Origin: Enterobacter cloacae subsp. cloacae ATCC 13047
GTDB taxonomy: Bacteria > Pseudomonadota > Gammaproteobacteria > Enterobacterales > Enterobacteriaceae
NCBI RefSeq assembly: GCF_000025565.1
Contig: NC_014121.1
Span: 2,356,001-2,420,000 of the forward strand
Reading direction: 5' to 3'
Length of the DNA: 64,000 bases
Position numbers and translations under genes: made by a program. The notes below the pieces were generated by a model. It was not told the origin of the DNA and ran no database searches. It saw nothing but the letters and a program-made list of their open reading frames with translations. Position 1 is the stretch's first letter; every line of letters starts with the position of its first letter. Shown piece by piece: positions 38,720 through 46,811 of this stretch.

Positions 38720-40315
38720 ATGAAAAAAATCGCCATTATCGGCTCCGGCCCCACAGGGATTTACACCTTTTACGCGCTCCTGAAGCATAAAACGCCACTG
38801 GCCGTTTCCATTTTCGAAAAAGCCGAGGAAGCGGGCGTGGGCATGCCCTATCGAATTGATGAAAACTCGCGTCTGATGCTGGCGAATATTGCCAGCGTTG
38901 AAATCCCGCCCGTTTTTATGACCTACCTCGACTGGTTAAAAGAGCAGAGTGCAGCCCATCTCGCCCGCTATCACGTCGATAAAGCTTCCCTGCACGATCG
39001 GCAGTTTCTGCCCCGAATCCTGCTGGGGGAATATTTTCGTGACAGTTTTCTGAGGGTGGTCAAAGAGGCCCGCAGGCTGGGATTTCATGTCGATATCCAT
39101 GAATCCGCCGAGGTGACGGATATCGCCACCGACAAAGACGGCGTTACGCTTTCGGTAAATAACAGCCGCTTACCTGAACGCTTCAATCTTGCCGTCATCG
39201 CCACCGGCCACGTCTGGCCTGATGAGGATGAGGCCACGCGCACCTTCTTCCCAAGCCCCTGGTCCGGGTTGATGGACGCCGATATCCCAGCCTGTCGGGT
39301 GGGGATTATGGGGACCTCATTAAGCGGACTGGACGCCGCCATGGCGGTTGTTATGCAGCATGGCGCCTTTGTTGATGACAAATTCGTTCTGGATAAGGGC
39401 AGCGAGGCGTTAAAAATAGTTCTCATGTCCCGGACAGGCATTCTGCCTGAGGCCGATTTTTACTGCCCTATTCCTTACGAGCCGCTGTCGGTATTAACTG
39501 AATTTGTCGTTGAGAATGAAATCGCCAAAGGGTCTGACGGCCTGCTGGATCGTATTTTTGCCCTGATGGTAAAAGAGCTGGAACTCGCCGACCCGGCATG
39601 GTGTGAGAAAATCGGGCTGCGCGCCCTGGATGCGGACACCCTTCGCGATGCCTGGTTTGAGGACCGCAAACAGCATGGCCCGTTTAGCTGGGCAGAAGCC
39701 AATCTGAATGAGGTCGAACGCAACAAACGTGAGCGGCGAACGGTGCCCTGGCGCTACACCGTGCTTCGGTTGCACGAGGTGGTTCAGGAGATCGTGCCGC
39801 ATCTTAATGAGCAGGACCGGGAACGTTTCAAACAGGGACTGGCGCGGGTGTTTATCGACAACTACGCCGCCATTCCACCGCAGTCTATCCGTCGGCTGCT
39901 TGCGCTGCGCGAGGCCGGGATCATCAGCGTTGTCGCATTAGGTGATGATTACACGCTGGATGTCGGTCGTGCCCAGACGGCGATCGCGACTGAAGACAAC
40001 ACCTATCTCTTTGACGTGTTTATTGATGCCCGCGGGCAAAAACCGCTGAAAACAGAGGATCTGCCTTTCCCGACACTGCGCAAACAGCTGCAGGCGACAG
40101 GCGACGAGATCCCTGATATTGGCGAGGATTACACGCTTAAAGCACCAGAAACGGTGCGCGGGAGAATCGCGTTTGGCGCGATACCGTGGCTGATGCACGA
40201 TCATCCCTTCGTTCAGGGACTGGCCGAGTGCGCGGAGATTGCCGGGTCGATGGCGAAAGCGGCGGAAAAACCCGCTTCTGGGTTACGCAGGAGATTGCCG
40301 TATTTCGATAGCTGA
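38720..40315 (+). CDS. ydhS: YdhS, FAD/NAD(P)-binding protein
   Basis: The 531-residue protein matches E. coli YdhS (534) over its whole length (MKKIAIIGSGPTGIYTFYAL; WRYTVLRLHEVVQEIVPHLNE). The N-terminal Rossmann motif GSGPTG binds FAD; a second nucleotide site lies near VGIMGTSLSGLDAAM. Function is unknown; FAD/NAD(P)-dependent oxidoreductase is inferred. ATG 38720 has AGGAAC upstream and matches E. coli; ydhR, which lies between valW and ydhS in E. coli, is missing here. Confidence 0.92.
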   Translation: MKKIAIIGSGPTGIYTFYALLKHKTPLAVSIFEKAEEAGVGMPYRIDENSRLMLANIASVEIPPVFMTYLDWLKEQSAAHLARYHVDKASLHDRQFLPRILLGEYFRDSFLRVVKEARRLGFHVDIHESAEVTDIATDKDGVTLSVNNSRLPERFNLAVIATGHVWPDEDEATRTFFPSPWSGLMDADIPACRVGIMGTSLSGLDAAMAVVMQHGAFVDDKFVLDKGSEALKIVLMSRTGILPEADFYCPIPYEPLSVLTEFVVENEIAKGSDGLLDRIFALMVKELELADPAWCEKIGLRALDADTLRDAWFEDRKQHGPFSWAEANLNEVERNKRERRTVPWRYTVLRLHEVVQEIVPHLNEQDRERFKQGLARVFIDNYAAIPPQSIRRLLALREAGIISVVALGDDYTLDVGRAQTAIATEDNTYLFDVFIDARGQKPLKTEDLPFPTLRKQLQATGDEIPDIGEDYTLKAPETVRGRIAFGAIPWLMHDHPFVQGLAECAEIAGSMAKAAEKPASGLRRRLPYFDS

Positions 40316-40333
40316 CAGGGCTTCCATGCCCTG
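40316..40333. terminator. Hairpin between convergent ydhS and the carbonic anhydrase gene
   Basis: CAGGGC (40316-40321) and GCCCTG (40328-40333) with a six-base loop in the 25-bp gap between two convergent stops; no T-run. Confidence 0.45.
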
Positions 40334-40340
40334 ATCGTCA

Positions 40341-40976
40341 TTATTCGAAGAACACTTCCGGGTTCTCAGACAGAGAAACGAAGGTTTTCGTCGCTTTATC
40401 CAGCGCACGAATTTCACCGCTCTCAATGTCATACACCCAGCCGTGCAGGCGAAGGGCGTTATTGCGCAGACCCACAGCAACGGATGGATGGGTCTTGATG
40501 TTGCTCAGCTGCGCAAAGACATTCTCCTGCACCATTGCATTCACTTTGTCGATCGGCTGATCCCAGCTTTTCTTCTCCACCACCGCTTTAGCGGCATCAG
40601 AATAACGCAGCCAGTGGGAGACGGCAGGCATCGGTTCGAGGTTCGCGTTATCCGCAATCGCCTTCATCGCCCCGCAGTTGGAGTGACCGCAAATCACAAT
40701 ATCCGTCACGCCAAGCGCCACAACGGCATATTCGATGGTTGCGGAGACACCGCCCGGCTCTGGCCCGAACGGCGGCACAATGTTGCCAGCATTTCGAATG
40801 ACAAAGAGCTGTCCTGGCTCTTGCTGAGTGACCAGTTCTGGTACCAGACGGCTGTCGGAGCATGAGATGAACAGCGCTTTGGGATTCTGGCTGGACGCTA
40901 AACTGCGGAAGAGCTCTTTACGTTGCGGGAAAATCTCTTTTTGAAAGTTGAGGAAACCTTCAATGATATGTTGCAT
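40341..40976 (-). CDS. Beta-class carbonic anhydrase (CynT-like)
   Basis: The 211-residue protein is close to E. coli CynT (219). The zinc and catalytic motifs are [12 protein letters not shown] (Cys, Asp-Arg pair) and [13 protein letters not shown] (His, Cys). It interconverts CO2 and bicarbonate in the cytoplasm. No cyanase (cynS) or cynR is nearby, so it is unlikely to serve cyanate breakdown; general bicarbonate supply is more likely. Its upstream neighbour on the same strand is the MBL-fold gene, 72 bp away. Confidence 0.93.
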   Translation of the reverse strand: MQHIIEGFLNFQKEIFPQRKELFRSLASSQNPKALFISCSDSRLVPELVTQQEPGQLFVIRNAGNIVPPFGPEPGGVSATIEYAVVALGVTDIVICGHSNCGAMKAIADNANLEPMPAVSHWLRYSDAAKAVVEKKSWDQPIDKVNAMVQENVFAQLSNIKTHPSVAVGLRNNALRLHGWVYDIESGEIRALDKATKTFVSLSENPEVFFE

Positions 40977-41048
40977 AGCAATTTCTCTTTTATCTGTTGT
41001 AGTTTAGGTATGATCGGGATCACACTCGTGAAGTTTACCCATCGTGCT

Positions 41049-41831
41049 TTACCTGAGACAAGCAATATATTTCTGGCCCGACCGCTGCACAATCTCGTCC
41101 GCGTTTGCCGGGATGTTTTGTCCCTCAAAGGCACCGTACAGGCGGGCAAATTTTTTGCCTTCCAGAAGACCGGTAATCCGCTCAACAGTGCGGGCAGGCA
41201 GCGGCAGCATATTCGGGTAGCTCCACATAAACGAAACGGCGTCTTTTCCGGGCGTGACCTGAAGAATATCCCCCGCCAGCAATACGCCTTCGCCCTCCTG
41301 CCAGTGCAGCACCGTACCGCCTGCAAAATGTCCCCCCAGACGCAGTAAGGTGACCGACGGGAATAGTTCCAGCGCATCCCCTTCCCAGAACTGAATGGCG
41401 GGACTGCCGCGCATGACCCACTCTCTGTCGCTGGCGTGCAGGTACACCGGCGCATTAAATGCCGCAGCCCATGTCTGCATGGTGGTGTAATAGTGTGGGT
41501 GCGAGATCGCAATCGCGCTGATGCCGCCGAGCGCGGTAATGAGCGTTTTGGTTGCCGGGTCGAGGTTGGCAATACAGTCCCAGAGAATATTGCCGTGCGG
41601 GGTACGCAAAAGCAGCGCGCGCTGGTTAATCGCAAAGGCAGGCACCGTTTTGATACTCAACAGCTGTGGCTCCAGCTGCTGCCATTTGTTGCTGTGGGTG
41701 GAAGTCACGGTAGCAAAGTCAATCCACGCCTGGCCGCTGTGCGGAACATACTGGCGTTCATCCTCGCAAATCGGGCATGTTTCCGGCGTGGTGTCATACG
41801 CAGTACCGCAGGTTTTGCAGAGTGTCATCAT
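41049..41831 (-). CDS. MBL-fold protein with N-terminal zinc-ribbon-like Cys pairs
   Basis: From ATG 41831 the protein has 260 residues. An N-terminal CKTCGTAYDTTPETCPICEDE has two CxxC pairs, resembling a rubredoxin/zinc-ribbon knuckle. The rest resembles the metallo-beta-lactamase fold (LLRTPHGNILWDC; ISHPHYYTTMQTWA; LLRLGGHFAGGTVLHW; LLAGDILQVT). The usual HxHxDH metal motif is reduced to HPHYYT, lacking the Asp and second His. Function unknown. The start is set by GAGGA spaced 6 nt from ATG 41831; an earlier ATG 41837 overlaps that site. Confidence 0.8.
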   Translation of the reverse strand: MMTLCKTCGTAYDTTPETCPICEDERQYVPHSGQAWIDFATVTSTHSNKWQQLEPQLLSIKTVPAFAINQRALLLRTPHGNILWDCIANLDPATKTLITALGGISAIAISHPHYYTTMQTWAAAFNAPVYLHASDREWVMRGSPAIQFWEGDALELFPSVTLLRLGGHFAGGTVLHWQEGEGVLLAGDILQVTPGKDAVSFMWSYPNMLPLPARTVERITGLLEGKKFARLYGAFEGQNIPANADEIVQRSGQKYIACLR

Positions 41832-41956
41832 ATGCATTCCTCAGCCATAAAGCAGAGAGTATGGCAGGGATTGTCCATATGTGCTGCGAGGTACATTGCT
41901 GGCCTTTTTTGCCCTATACTATGCCAGTATCAAAAACTGAACAAAGCAGGTGCCAC

Positions 41957-42097
41957 ATGGAAATTGATCTCGAAAACCTGGTCTTTAACGGACTGGATGA
42001 AGCAGAAGAGCGTAATGCGGAACGTCTGGACGACGCAGATAAAAAAGCCCAGGCGATTGTTGCAGATGACGACTGCGGCGATGCCTGCAAGATCTGA
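41957..42097 (+). CDS. Small acidic protein of unknown function (46 residues)
   Basis: The 46-residue frame begins MEIDLENLVFNGLDEAEERN and ends DDDCGDACKI. It is rich in Asp/Glu (about one third), probably helical in its middle, with a C-terminal CGDAC Cys pair. GCAGG lies upstream of the ATG and a strong terminator follows eight bases after the stop, which supports a real gene. I do not recognise its function. Confidence 0.7.
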   Translation: MEIDLENLVFNGLDEAEERNAERLDDADKKAQAIVADDDCGDACKI

Positions 42098-42104
42098 TGA
42101 AAAA

Positions 42105-42131
42105 GCACCGGTTAACCCGGTGCTTTTTTTT
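42105..42131 (+). terminator. Terminator of the small acidic gene
   Basis: GCACCGG (42105-42111), loop TTAAC, CCGGTGC (42117-42123), then eight T. It also borders the convergent HbpS-like gene. Confidence 0.92.
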
Positions 42132-42134
42132 ATG

Positions 42135-42614
42135 TTACTTTTTCAGCCCGTCAATGGCCGCCTGTGCGCAGGCTTCATCAAGATGACCACCCGGCGCACC
42201 GCCGATGCCAATCGCCCCGATCACCTCATCGCCCTCTTTCACCGGCAGGCCGCCCGCCTGCAGCAGGAAGCCCGGAATATCACGCATGTTTTGCGCGCCA
42301 GCGTTGCTCTGCGCCGCTTCCATCACTTTGCCTGAGGCATTCTTTGCGCTGAGCGCCGTCCAGGCTTTCATTTCGCTGGCTTTAACCGTATGAGGACCGG
42401 CATTGTCCGTACGCTGCACGGCTTTCACCACGCCCGCACGGTCAACCACGGTGACCGTCACCTGATAATTCTTTGCCGTACACGCCTGAATGGCGGACGT
42501 GGCCAGCGCATTCGCCTGCGCCAGCGAGAGACTCTTTTGGTTTAACGTATCGGCCTGTGCCGTCAGACTTACGCTACCTGCGGCCAGTGCCGCAACCATT
42601 ATTAATTTTTTCAT
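42135..42614 (-). CDS. Secreted HbpS/GlcG-like (DUF336) protein
   Basis: The 159-residue precursor has a Sec signal peptide (MKKLIMVAALAAGSVSLTAQA, cleavage after AQA) and then a GlcG/HbpS-type domain: SLAQANALATSAIQAC, VTVVDRAGVVKAVQRTDNAG, KAWTALSAKNAS and GDEVIGAIGIGGAPGGHLDEACAQAAI. HbpS of Streptomyces is an extracellular heme-binding protein that signals through the SenS-SenR two-component system. Here the gene follows a two-component pair on the same strand, separated by 90 bp with its own GAGGAAG ribosome-binding site. Heme binding is inferred by family only. Confidence 0.85.
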   Translation of the reverse strand: MKKLIMVAALAAGSVSLTAQADTLNQKSLSLAQANALATSAIQACTAKNYQVTVTVVDRAGVVKAVQRTDNAGPHTVKASEMKAWTALSAKNASGKVMEAAQSNAGAQNMRDIPGFLLQAGGLPVKEGDEVIGAIGIGGAPGGHLDEACAQAAIDGLKK

Positions 42615-42678
42615 CGCACTTCCTCGCGTGTTGGGATACGTGGCAGAGCGTACCCTGCCGGGCGATGAAACATAATTC

Positions 42679-42698
42679 GGTTGAATACGAACTCAACC
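42679..42698. promoter_or_regulatory. Inverted repeat upstream of the HbpS-like gene
   Basis: GGTTGA (42679-42684), eight bases, TCAACC (42693-42698): a perfect 6-8-6 palindrome in the 90-bp gap between the response-regulator gene and the HbpS-like gene. It is a candidate site for the adjacent response regulator. Confidence 0.45.
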
Positions 42699-42704
42699 TG
42701 GTAG

Positions 42705-43316
42705 TTATACGGATTGCAATTTATCGTATTCGCGTATTGCCTGAACCAGACTGCCGACGCCAAGCTTGGTAAACGCCGCCGCGCGGTGCGCTTCCACCGT
42801 CCGTGGCGAGAGATTCAGCCGGGCGGCCACCTCTTTGTTGCTGAGCCCTTTCATCAACTCCCCCAGCACCTCATGCTCCCGCGCGGTTAATTGTGCGAAG
42901 CGCGCTTTCACCCGGGAGGTTTCCTGCCAGCCGGCAAACCGGCGCTGACTCTCCTCAAAGGCTAACCCTACCGTTTCGATAAGCTTATCGGCATCCAGTG
43001 GCTTGGTGAAAAACTCAAACACGCCGTTACGAAATGCCCGACGACAGGCATCTACGGTCCCGTGCCCGGTCATGATGATCACCGGCAGCAGGGGCCAGGG
43101 CCATTTCCCCTCCTCAAGCCAGGTGAGCCCGCCTTTGCCCGGCATCCGCATATCCAGCAGCATGCAGCCTACCAGCTCTGTGTCCCGTGCATGGGCCGCG
43201 GTAAAGGCATCAACGCTTTCAAACGTCCTGACCGGCCACCCCATGCCCGAAAGCAAAAACGCCATCGACTCTCTGATGGATTCATCATCATCAATCAGCC
43301 AGATTGTGTTATCCAA
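42705..43316 (-). CDS. FixJ-type response regulator
   Basis: The 203-residue protein has an N-terminal receiver domain (acidic pocket IDDDESIRES, phospho-acceptor Asp in LLDMRMPG, Thr in IIMTGHGT, Lys in FFTKPLD) and a C-terminal LuxR-type helix-turn-helix (LTAREHEVLGELMKGLSNKE with SPRTVEAHR). The start is TTG 43316, since GGAGG lies 7 nt upstream and the coding frame overlaps the kinase stop by eight bases; earlier in-frame codons lie inside the kinase gene. It is translationally coupled to the kinase. Confidence 0.9.
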   Translation of the reverse strand: MDNTIWLIDDDESIRESMAFLLSGMGWPVRTFESVDAFTAAHARDTELVGCMLLDMRMPGKGGLTWLEEGKWPWPLLPVIIMTGHGTVDACRRAFRNGVFEFFTKPLDADKLIETVGLAFEESQRRFAGWQETSRVKARFAQLTAREHEVLGELMKGLSNKEVAARLNLSPRTVEAHRAAAFTKLGVGSLVQAIREYDKLQSV

Positions 43317-44637
43317 CTGTAGCCTCCTTTCCGTTTGCCAGTTGTAGCCGGATCTGTGCCCCGCCCTGCGGCGCATTGCCCAGCGTAATCGATCCATTCA
43401 TACGCGTCATTAATGATTCCGTTAAGGTCATTCCCAGTCCAATGCCCTCTTCCCGGCCGCTGTAAAACGGCATAAAGGCATTTTGTAACGCCTCCAGGCT
43501 AAAGCCTGGCCCGCCGTCCGTCACGGTAATCTGAATGCCGCTCTCGGTTTTGTGGCTTTCAATCTTTACCCAGCCAGCAGGACTCGCCTGTTGGGCCTGA
43601 ATCGCATTGCTGAGCAGATTATGCAGCACCTGCTCCAGCCAGAGCGGGTCGGCCAGCACGGTGGTGGCCCCGGGGGCAAACGCATGACTGACCGAGATAT
43701 GTTCAGCCCTGCGCTCATGCTCAAGTAAGTTCACCACCTGCAGCCAGCATGCTGCCAGATCGGTTTCCCGCAGGGTGACTTTCTCCTTCACAACGTGCTC
43801 GCGAAAACGGGTTAATAATGCGCTAATACGCTGCGTTTGCGTCAGCGCAGCCGACAGCGCCTGCGACACGGCCTGGCCGTTTTCCTGCTGTAACTGACGC
43901 TGTGCGCCCTGGATCCACGTCTGGACGGCGGTCAGCGGCTGGTTTATCTCATGCACAATACCGGCGGTGATCTCCCCCAGGGTATTGAGCCTGGCGTGCT
44001 GGTAATAGCGCGCCCTTTGCTCGGCGTCTTTACGTGCTTTACGCTGCCAGAGCACCACGTTTGCCAGCGCAATCACTATCCCCCAGCCGATAAACAGTAA
44101 AGAGTAAACAGACCAGCGGACGCCAAACCAGTCCGGCCGGGAATCCGCTTCAAGCGTAAAAGGTTGCGTATGTTGCGGGAAGGTGCGTTGCCAGTGCCAG
44201 AATGCGTCAGAGGGCCGTTCTTCTCCGGTCGGTATGAAGCGGATCCCCAGATGGGTAAACGGATGATGTGCATTCAGAATCGGGCCGAGATCTACCCGCA
44301 CGCGGATCTGACGCCAGGGGTTATAAAGCCAGTACTGCATCTCGTGGGCAGGCTCCACCCGCGCCGCATCCAGTGGGCGTCCCGTCGTTTTTTCCAGGGC
44401 GAGCAGATGGGGGAATTTTTTGCGCAAGGCGGCAATGTCTTCATCGCCATTCAGAAGCGGTAAGACCGATTCATTTTGCGTCAGGACCGCGCTTAATTCG
44501 GAGAATAACGCCGAGAACTCACGGTCTCGCTCCCAGAACTGACGGCGAATTTGTTCGGCGTAGAGCAGTACGCCGCTGAGCGTGCACGCTATCGCCCAAA
44601 AAACGATAGCGCGTTTCATCATGCTGTTGGTGGTCAT
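43309..44637 (-). CDS. Membrane sensor histidine kinase
   Basis: From ATG 44637 the protein has 442 residues. Two membrane helices (about residues 9-27 and 180-200) flank a periplasmic sensor region of about 150 residues. The cytoplasmic part has the H-box ITAGIVHEINQPLTAVQTW, N-box LLSNAIQAQ, and G-boxes DGGPGFS and GIGLGMTL, as in the FixL/DctB/TtrS group. It is cotranscribed with the FixJ-type regulator. No strong ribosome-binding site is seen; ATG 44622/44619 are alternative starts. The signal is unknown; nearby secreted proteins (HbpS-like, DUF1996) are possible partners. Confidence 0.87.
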   Translation of the reverse strand: MTTNSMMKRAIVFWAIACTLSGVLLYAEQIRRQFWERDREFSALFSELSAVLTQNESVLPLLNGDEDIAALRKKFPHLLALEKTTGRPLDAARVEPAHEMQYWLYNPWRQIRVRVDLGPILNAHHPFTHLGIRFIPTGEERPSDAFWHWQRTFPQHTQPFTLEADSRPDWFGVRWSVYSLLFIGWGIVIALANVVLWQRKARKDAEQRARYYQHARLNTLGEITAGIVHEINQPLTAVQTWIQGAQRQLQQENGQAVSQALSAALTQTQRISALLTRFREHVVKEKVTLRETDLAACWLQVVNLLEHERRAEHISVSHAFAPGATTVLADPLWLEQVLHNLLSNAIQAQQASPAGWVKIESHKTESGIQITVTDGGPGFSLEALQNAFMPFYSGREEGIGLGMTLTESLMTRMNGSITLGNAPQGGAQIRLQLANGKEATVG

Positions 44638-44641
44638 TGCG

Positions 44642-44691
44642 TTAACAGGGGCAGTGGCGAATGCCGAGACCTTACCAGCTAACCCTGTTAA
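44642..44691. repeat. 9-bp inverted repeat just upstream of the kinase start
   Basis: TTAACAGGG (44642-44650) and CCCTGTTAA (44683-44691) are exact reverse complements, 32 nt apart, between the DUF1996 stop (44710) and the kinase ATG (44637). In mRNA this would fold immediately before the kinase start codon. Confidence 0.6.
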
Positions 44692-44709
44692 GAACAAAAA
44701 AACGTGGGG

Positions 44710-46116
44710 TCAGACCTCCGGCGTATGTTTAAAGCCAGTCAGCATGAGCATTAACCCGTCTGGTGATGAGGCTGGTTCAAACTGATAATGATTCCCCTGG
44801 CGATCGCCACCGATATACCACGAGATCTCGGTTTTCCCTTCCGCCAGCGCCTTACGCACGGCTTTATCCACGTCGACCATCCGGTATTCACGAACATGGT
44901 TCAGATAAAGCACGGCATCGGAACGGTAATTACAGGCCGGACGCGACGACCACTTCACGGTCGCAGGATCCCAGTCATTACTGGCCGGATAAAAGAAAAT
45001 CTGATCGGCTCCATTGTTTTCTACCTTCCCACCGAAAATACGGATGCGATATTTAAACAAGGACGGATCCTGCCCGGCGGGCAGCGGCGGGATATGGAAT
45101 TTTACCAGGCTTAGCGTCTCGCTATTTTTTGTGCGTCCACCGTTCTGCCAGTTATCCTCTACCAGTAACACCTGCGGTGAAGGCTGAGTGATGTTCGGTT
45201 CAAGACTGCTGAGCCAGACATTGGCCTTCGCCATAGAATAACCATAGGGCACGGTTGAACCACAATCCATACCGCGGTTCATGCAGCGTTCGGTCATAAA
45301 GCGGGCGGCATCGTCCGTCCAGCCGTTCATGAAATCGGCATGCGCCGTATAGAGGCTACCCCAGCGTTCTTCACGTTCAGCCCCCTGCATCACCGGATCG
45401 AGCGACAGTTGCGCCTGACGGGTGTCCAGGCGGGTAATACCATGCAGCACGTAAGCCACATTCATATTAACCGTTGGAATTTTTACCGGGAACGCGCTCG
45501 GGCACTGGCCGTTAACGTCATACGCCGCATTGGCCAGACCGTGGTCGGGCTTCAGATTCACACCGTCCCAGCAGTTCGGAAATTGAATGCCAATATTAAA
45601 CTGGACGGCATCGTTAGCTTTACGCAGCCCGCACACCTCCCCGATTTTGTTGCTATAGCCATTCCCGTTCGCGCATAAAAAGCTGATATGGGGGTTGGGC
45701 GTGCTGCCGTGATGATCCCCGGCGAGCAGCGACAGCCCGGCCGGGAACGGGTGCAAGGGATAGGCATCAACCTTCGAGGCCTGATAATAGGTTTTTTGAT
45801 AGGCCGGTTTGACCACCGTTCCGTCGGGTAATCTCTGAGAAGGCGCCCAGTAGGCAGAGCCGTCAGCCTTGTTATCACAGGTCGTCTCTTCATGCTGGCG
45901 CAAGGTTTCCCGGGTTGAAAAGGCATCGGTATGGGTATTGCCAAAGAAATCGTGCCACATGGCCTGGTTGGGCATACCAAACATCATGATGGCGTCATCG
46001 CCGAGGGTGTGGGAGTAACTGCAGACCACATGCGCCTGTGGCCCGGCATGGGCCGCCTGCATGGCAATCAGTAACGCTGTGGTTAAAAGGGCGGGCGTGA
46101 ATACAGTCCGTTTCAT
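44710..46116 (-). CDS. Secreted DUF1996-type protein with C-terminal jelly-roll-like domain
   Basis: From ATG 46116 the precursor has 468 residues. A signal peptide (MKRTVFTPALLTTALLIAMQ, AAHA cleavage) is followed by a DUF1996-like domain of about 270 residues (VCSYSHTLGDDAIMMFG, HDFFGNTHTDAFSTRETL, PAGLSLLAGDHHG, FPNCWDGVNL) rich in Cys, and a C-terminal segment resembling DNRLRE/CBM96-type beta domains (LLVEDNWQNGGRTKNSETL to PDGLMLMLTG). DUF1996 domains occur in secreted, polysaccharide-associated proteins of fungi and bacteria. Function unknown; a glycan-binding or envelope role is inferred. Start at 46116 because GGAG sits 6 nt upstream; ATG 46128 and 46122 are in frame. Confidence 0.8.
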   Translation of the reverse strand: MKRTVFTPALLTTALLIAMQAAHAGPQAHVVCSYSHTLGDDAIMMFGMPNQAMWHDFFGNTHTDAFSTRETLRQHEETTCDNKADGSAYWAPSQRLPDGTVVKPAYQKTYYQASKVDAYPLHPFPAGLSLLAGDHHGSTPNPHISFLCANGNGYSNKIGEVCGLRKANDAVQFNIGIQFPNCWDGVNLKPDHGLANAAYDVNGQCPSAFPVKIPTVNMNVAYVLHGITRLDTRQAQLSLDPVMQGAEREERWGSLYTAHADFMNGWTDDAARFMTERCMNRGMDCGSTVPYGYSMAKANVWLSSLEPNITQPSPQVLLVEDNWQNGGRTKNSETLSLVKFHIPPLPAGQDPSLFKYRIRIFGGKVENNGADQIFFYPASNDWDPATVKWSSRPACNYRSDAVLYLNHVREYRMVDVDKAVRKALAEGKTEISWYIGGDRQGNHYQFEPASSPDGLMLMLTGFKHTPEV

Positions 46117-46196
46117 CTTCATCTCCATCTGTGAAAGGAGATATTGGTAACAAAACGGCCTGCGTTAACCGAGGATTTCCCAGCGTATTTTTCCGC

Positions 46197-46280
46197 TCAT
46201 CCACGCTTTACAGCATCGATGCACAGCTCATTCCAGTACATTTCGCGCGTGCGGCGCAGTTCAGCGTGACGTTTTATCAT
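46197..46280 (-). CDS. Candidate micro-ORF B (27 residues)
   Basis: ATG 46280 opens a 27-residue basic frame (MIKRHAELRRTREMYWNELC, ending IDAVKRG). GGAG lies 7 nt upstream inside the preceding micro-ORF, which it overlaps by 20 bp, an arrangement typical of translational coupling. No homologue recognised. Confidence 0.4.
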   Translation of the reverse strand: MIKRHAELRRTREMYWNELCIDAVKRG

Positions 46281-46428
46281 GGAACCACTCCGGGTCAATG
46301 TTGGCCACGTCCACGCCATACAGACTGGCGACAGGCAGTATCGACTCAAGAACACGTTGCGCGCTGTTCTCCGCATTCGCGGGACGGGTCGCAAAAAACC
46401 GCCGTAACGTGCTTATCCACTTTTTCAT
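46261..46428 (-). CDS. Candidate micro-ORF A (55 residues)
   Basis: ATG 46428 opens a 55-residue frame (MKKWISTLRRFFATRPANAE, later LPVASLYGVDVANIDPEWF). AGAGGGG lies 9 nt upstream. The basic N-terminus and acidic/hydrophobic C-half look protein-like, but I do not recognise it. It lies between fumD and the DUF1996 gene on the same strand and overlaps micro-ORF B. Confidence 0.5.
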   Translation of the reverse strand: MKKWISTLRRFFATRPANAENSAQRVLESILPVASLYGVDVANIDPEWFHDKTSR

Positions 46429-46546
46429 CGTCTTTACCCCTCTCGCTTTACCTGACTTCAGTAAAACACGCCTCCATCAGGAAGGGGAAATAACAATAAC
46501 GACAGTTGATATACAGGATTTGAGTAACTCGCGAAACGCTGGTGCC

Positions 46547-46756
46547 TTACCCGGCCAGCGCCTTCACCACTGTCTCCATCGCCTGGGTGGTTAACTCGCT
46601 CCGTTTTACGCGCTGGTTCGCCAGCGCCGTACGCAGTACCCCGGCAATCACGATATGCTTGGGCTCCTGCCCTAAGTCACGCATCTCCAGAACGACCTTC
46701 CCTACCACCCGACACATCTCCTGGTACAGCTCTTCGTCTTTGGTCACATTGCCCAT
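46547..46756 (-). CDS. fumD: FumD (YdhZ), small fumarase-like protein
   Basis: The 69-residue protein is nearly identical to E. coli FumD (EMCRVVGKVVLEMRDLGQEP, KHIVIAGVLRTALAN). It was assigned fumarase activity in E. coli despite its small size; the mechanism is not evident from sequence. In E. coli it lies next to pykF; here the metNIQ and transsulfuration block separates them. Confidence 0.93.
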   Translation of the reverse strand: MGNVTKDEELYQEMCRVVGKVVLEMRDLGQEPKHIVIAGVLRTALANQRVKRSELTTQAMETVVKALAG

Positions 46757-46811
46757 AGCGATCCACTCCGTTGCCCTAAACCGTCAGCTTAAATGATCCC
46801 TCGCCCGGATA

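Noticed and set aside
38443..42131. Mobile element integrated at the tRNA-Val genes
   Set aside because: No integrase, no duplicated tRNA 3' end at the far side and no phage genes. ydhS follows as in E. coli.
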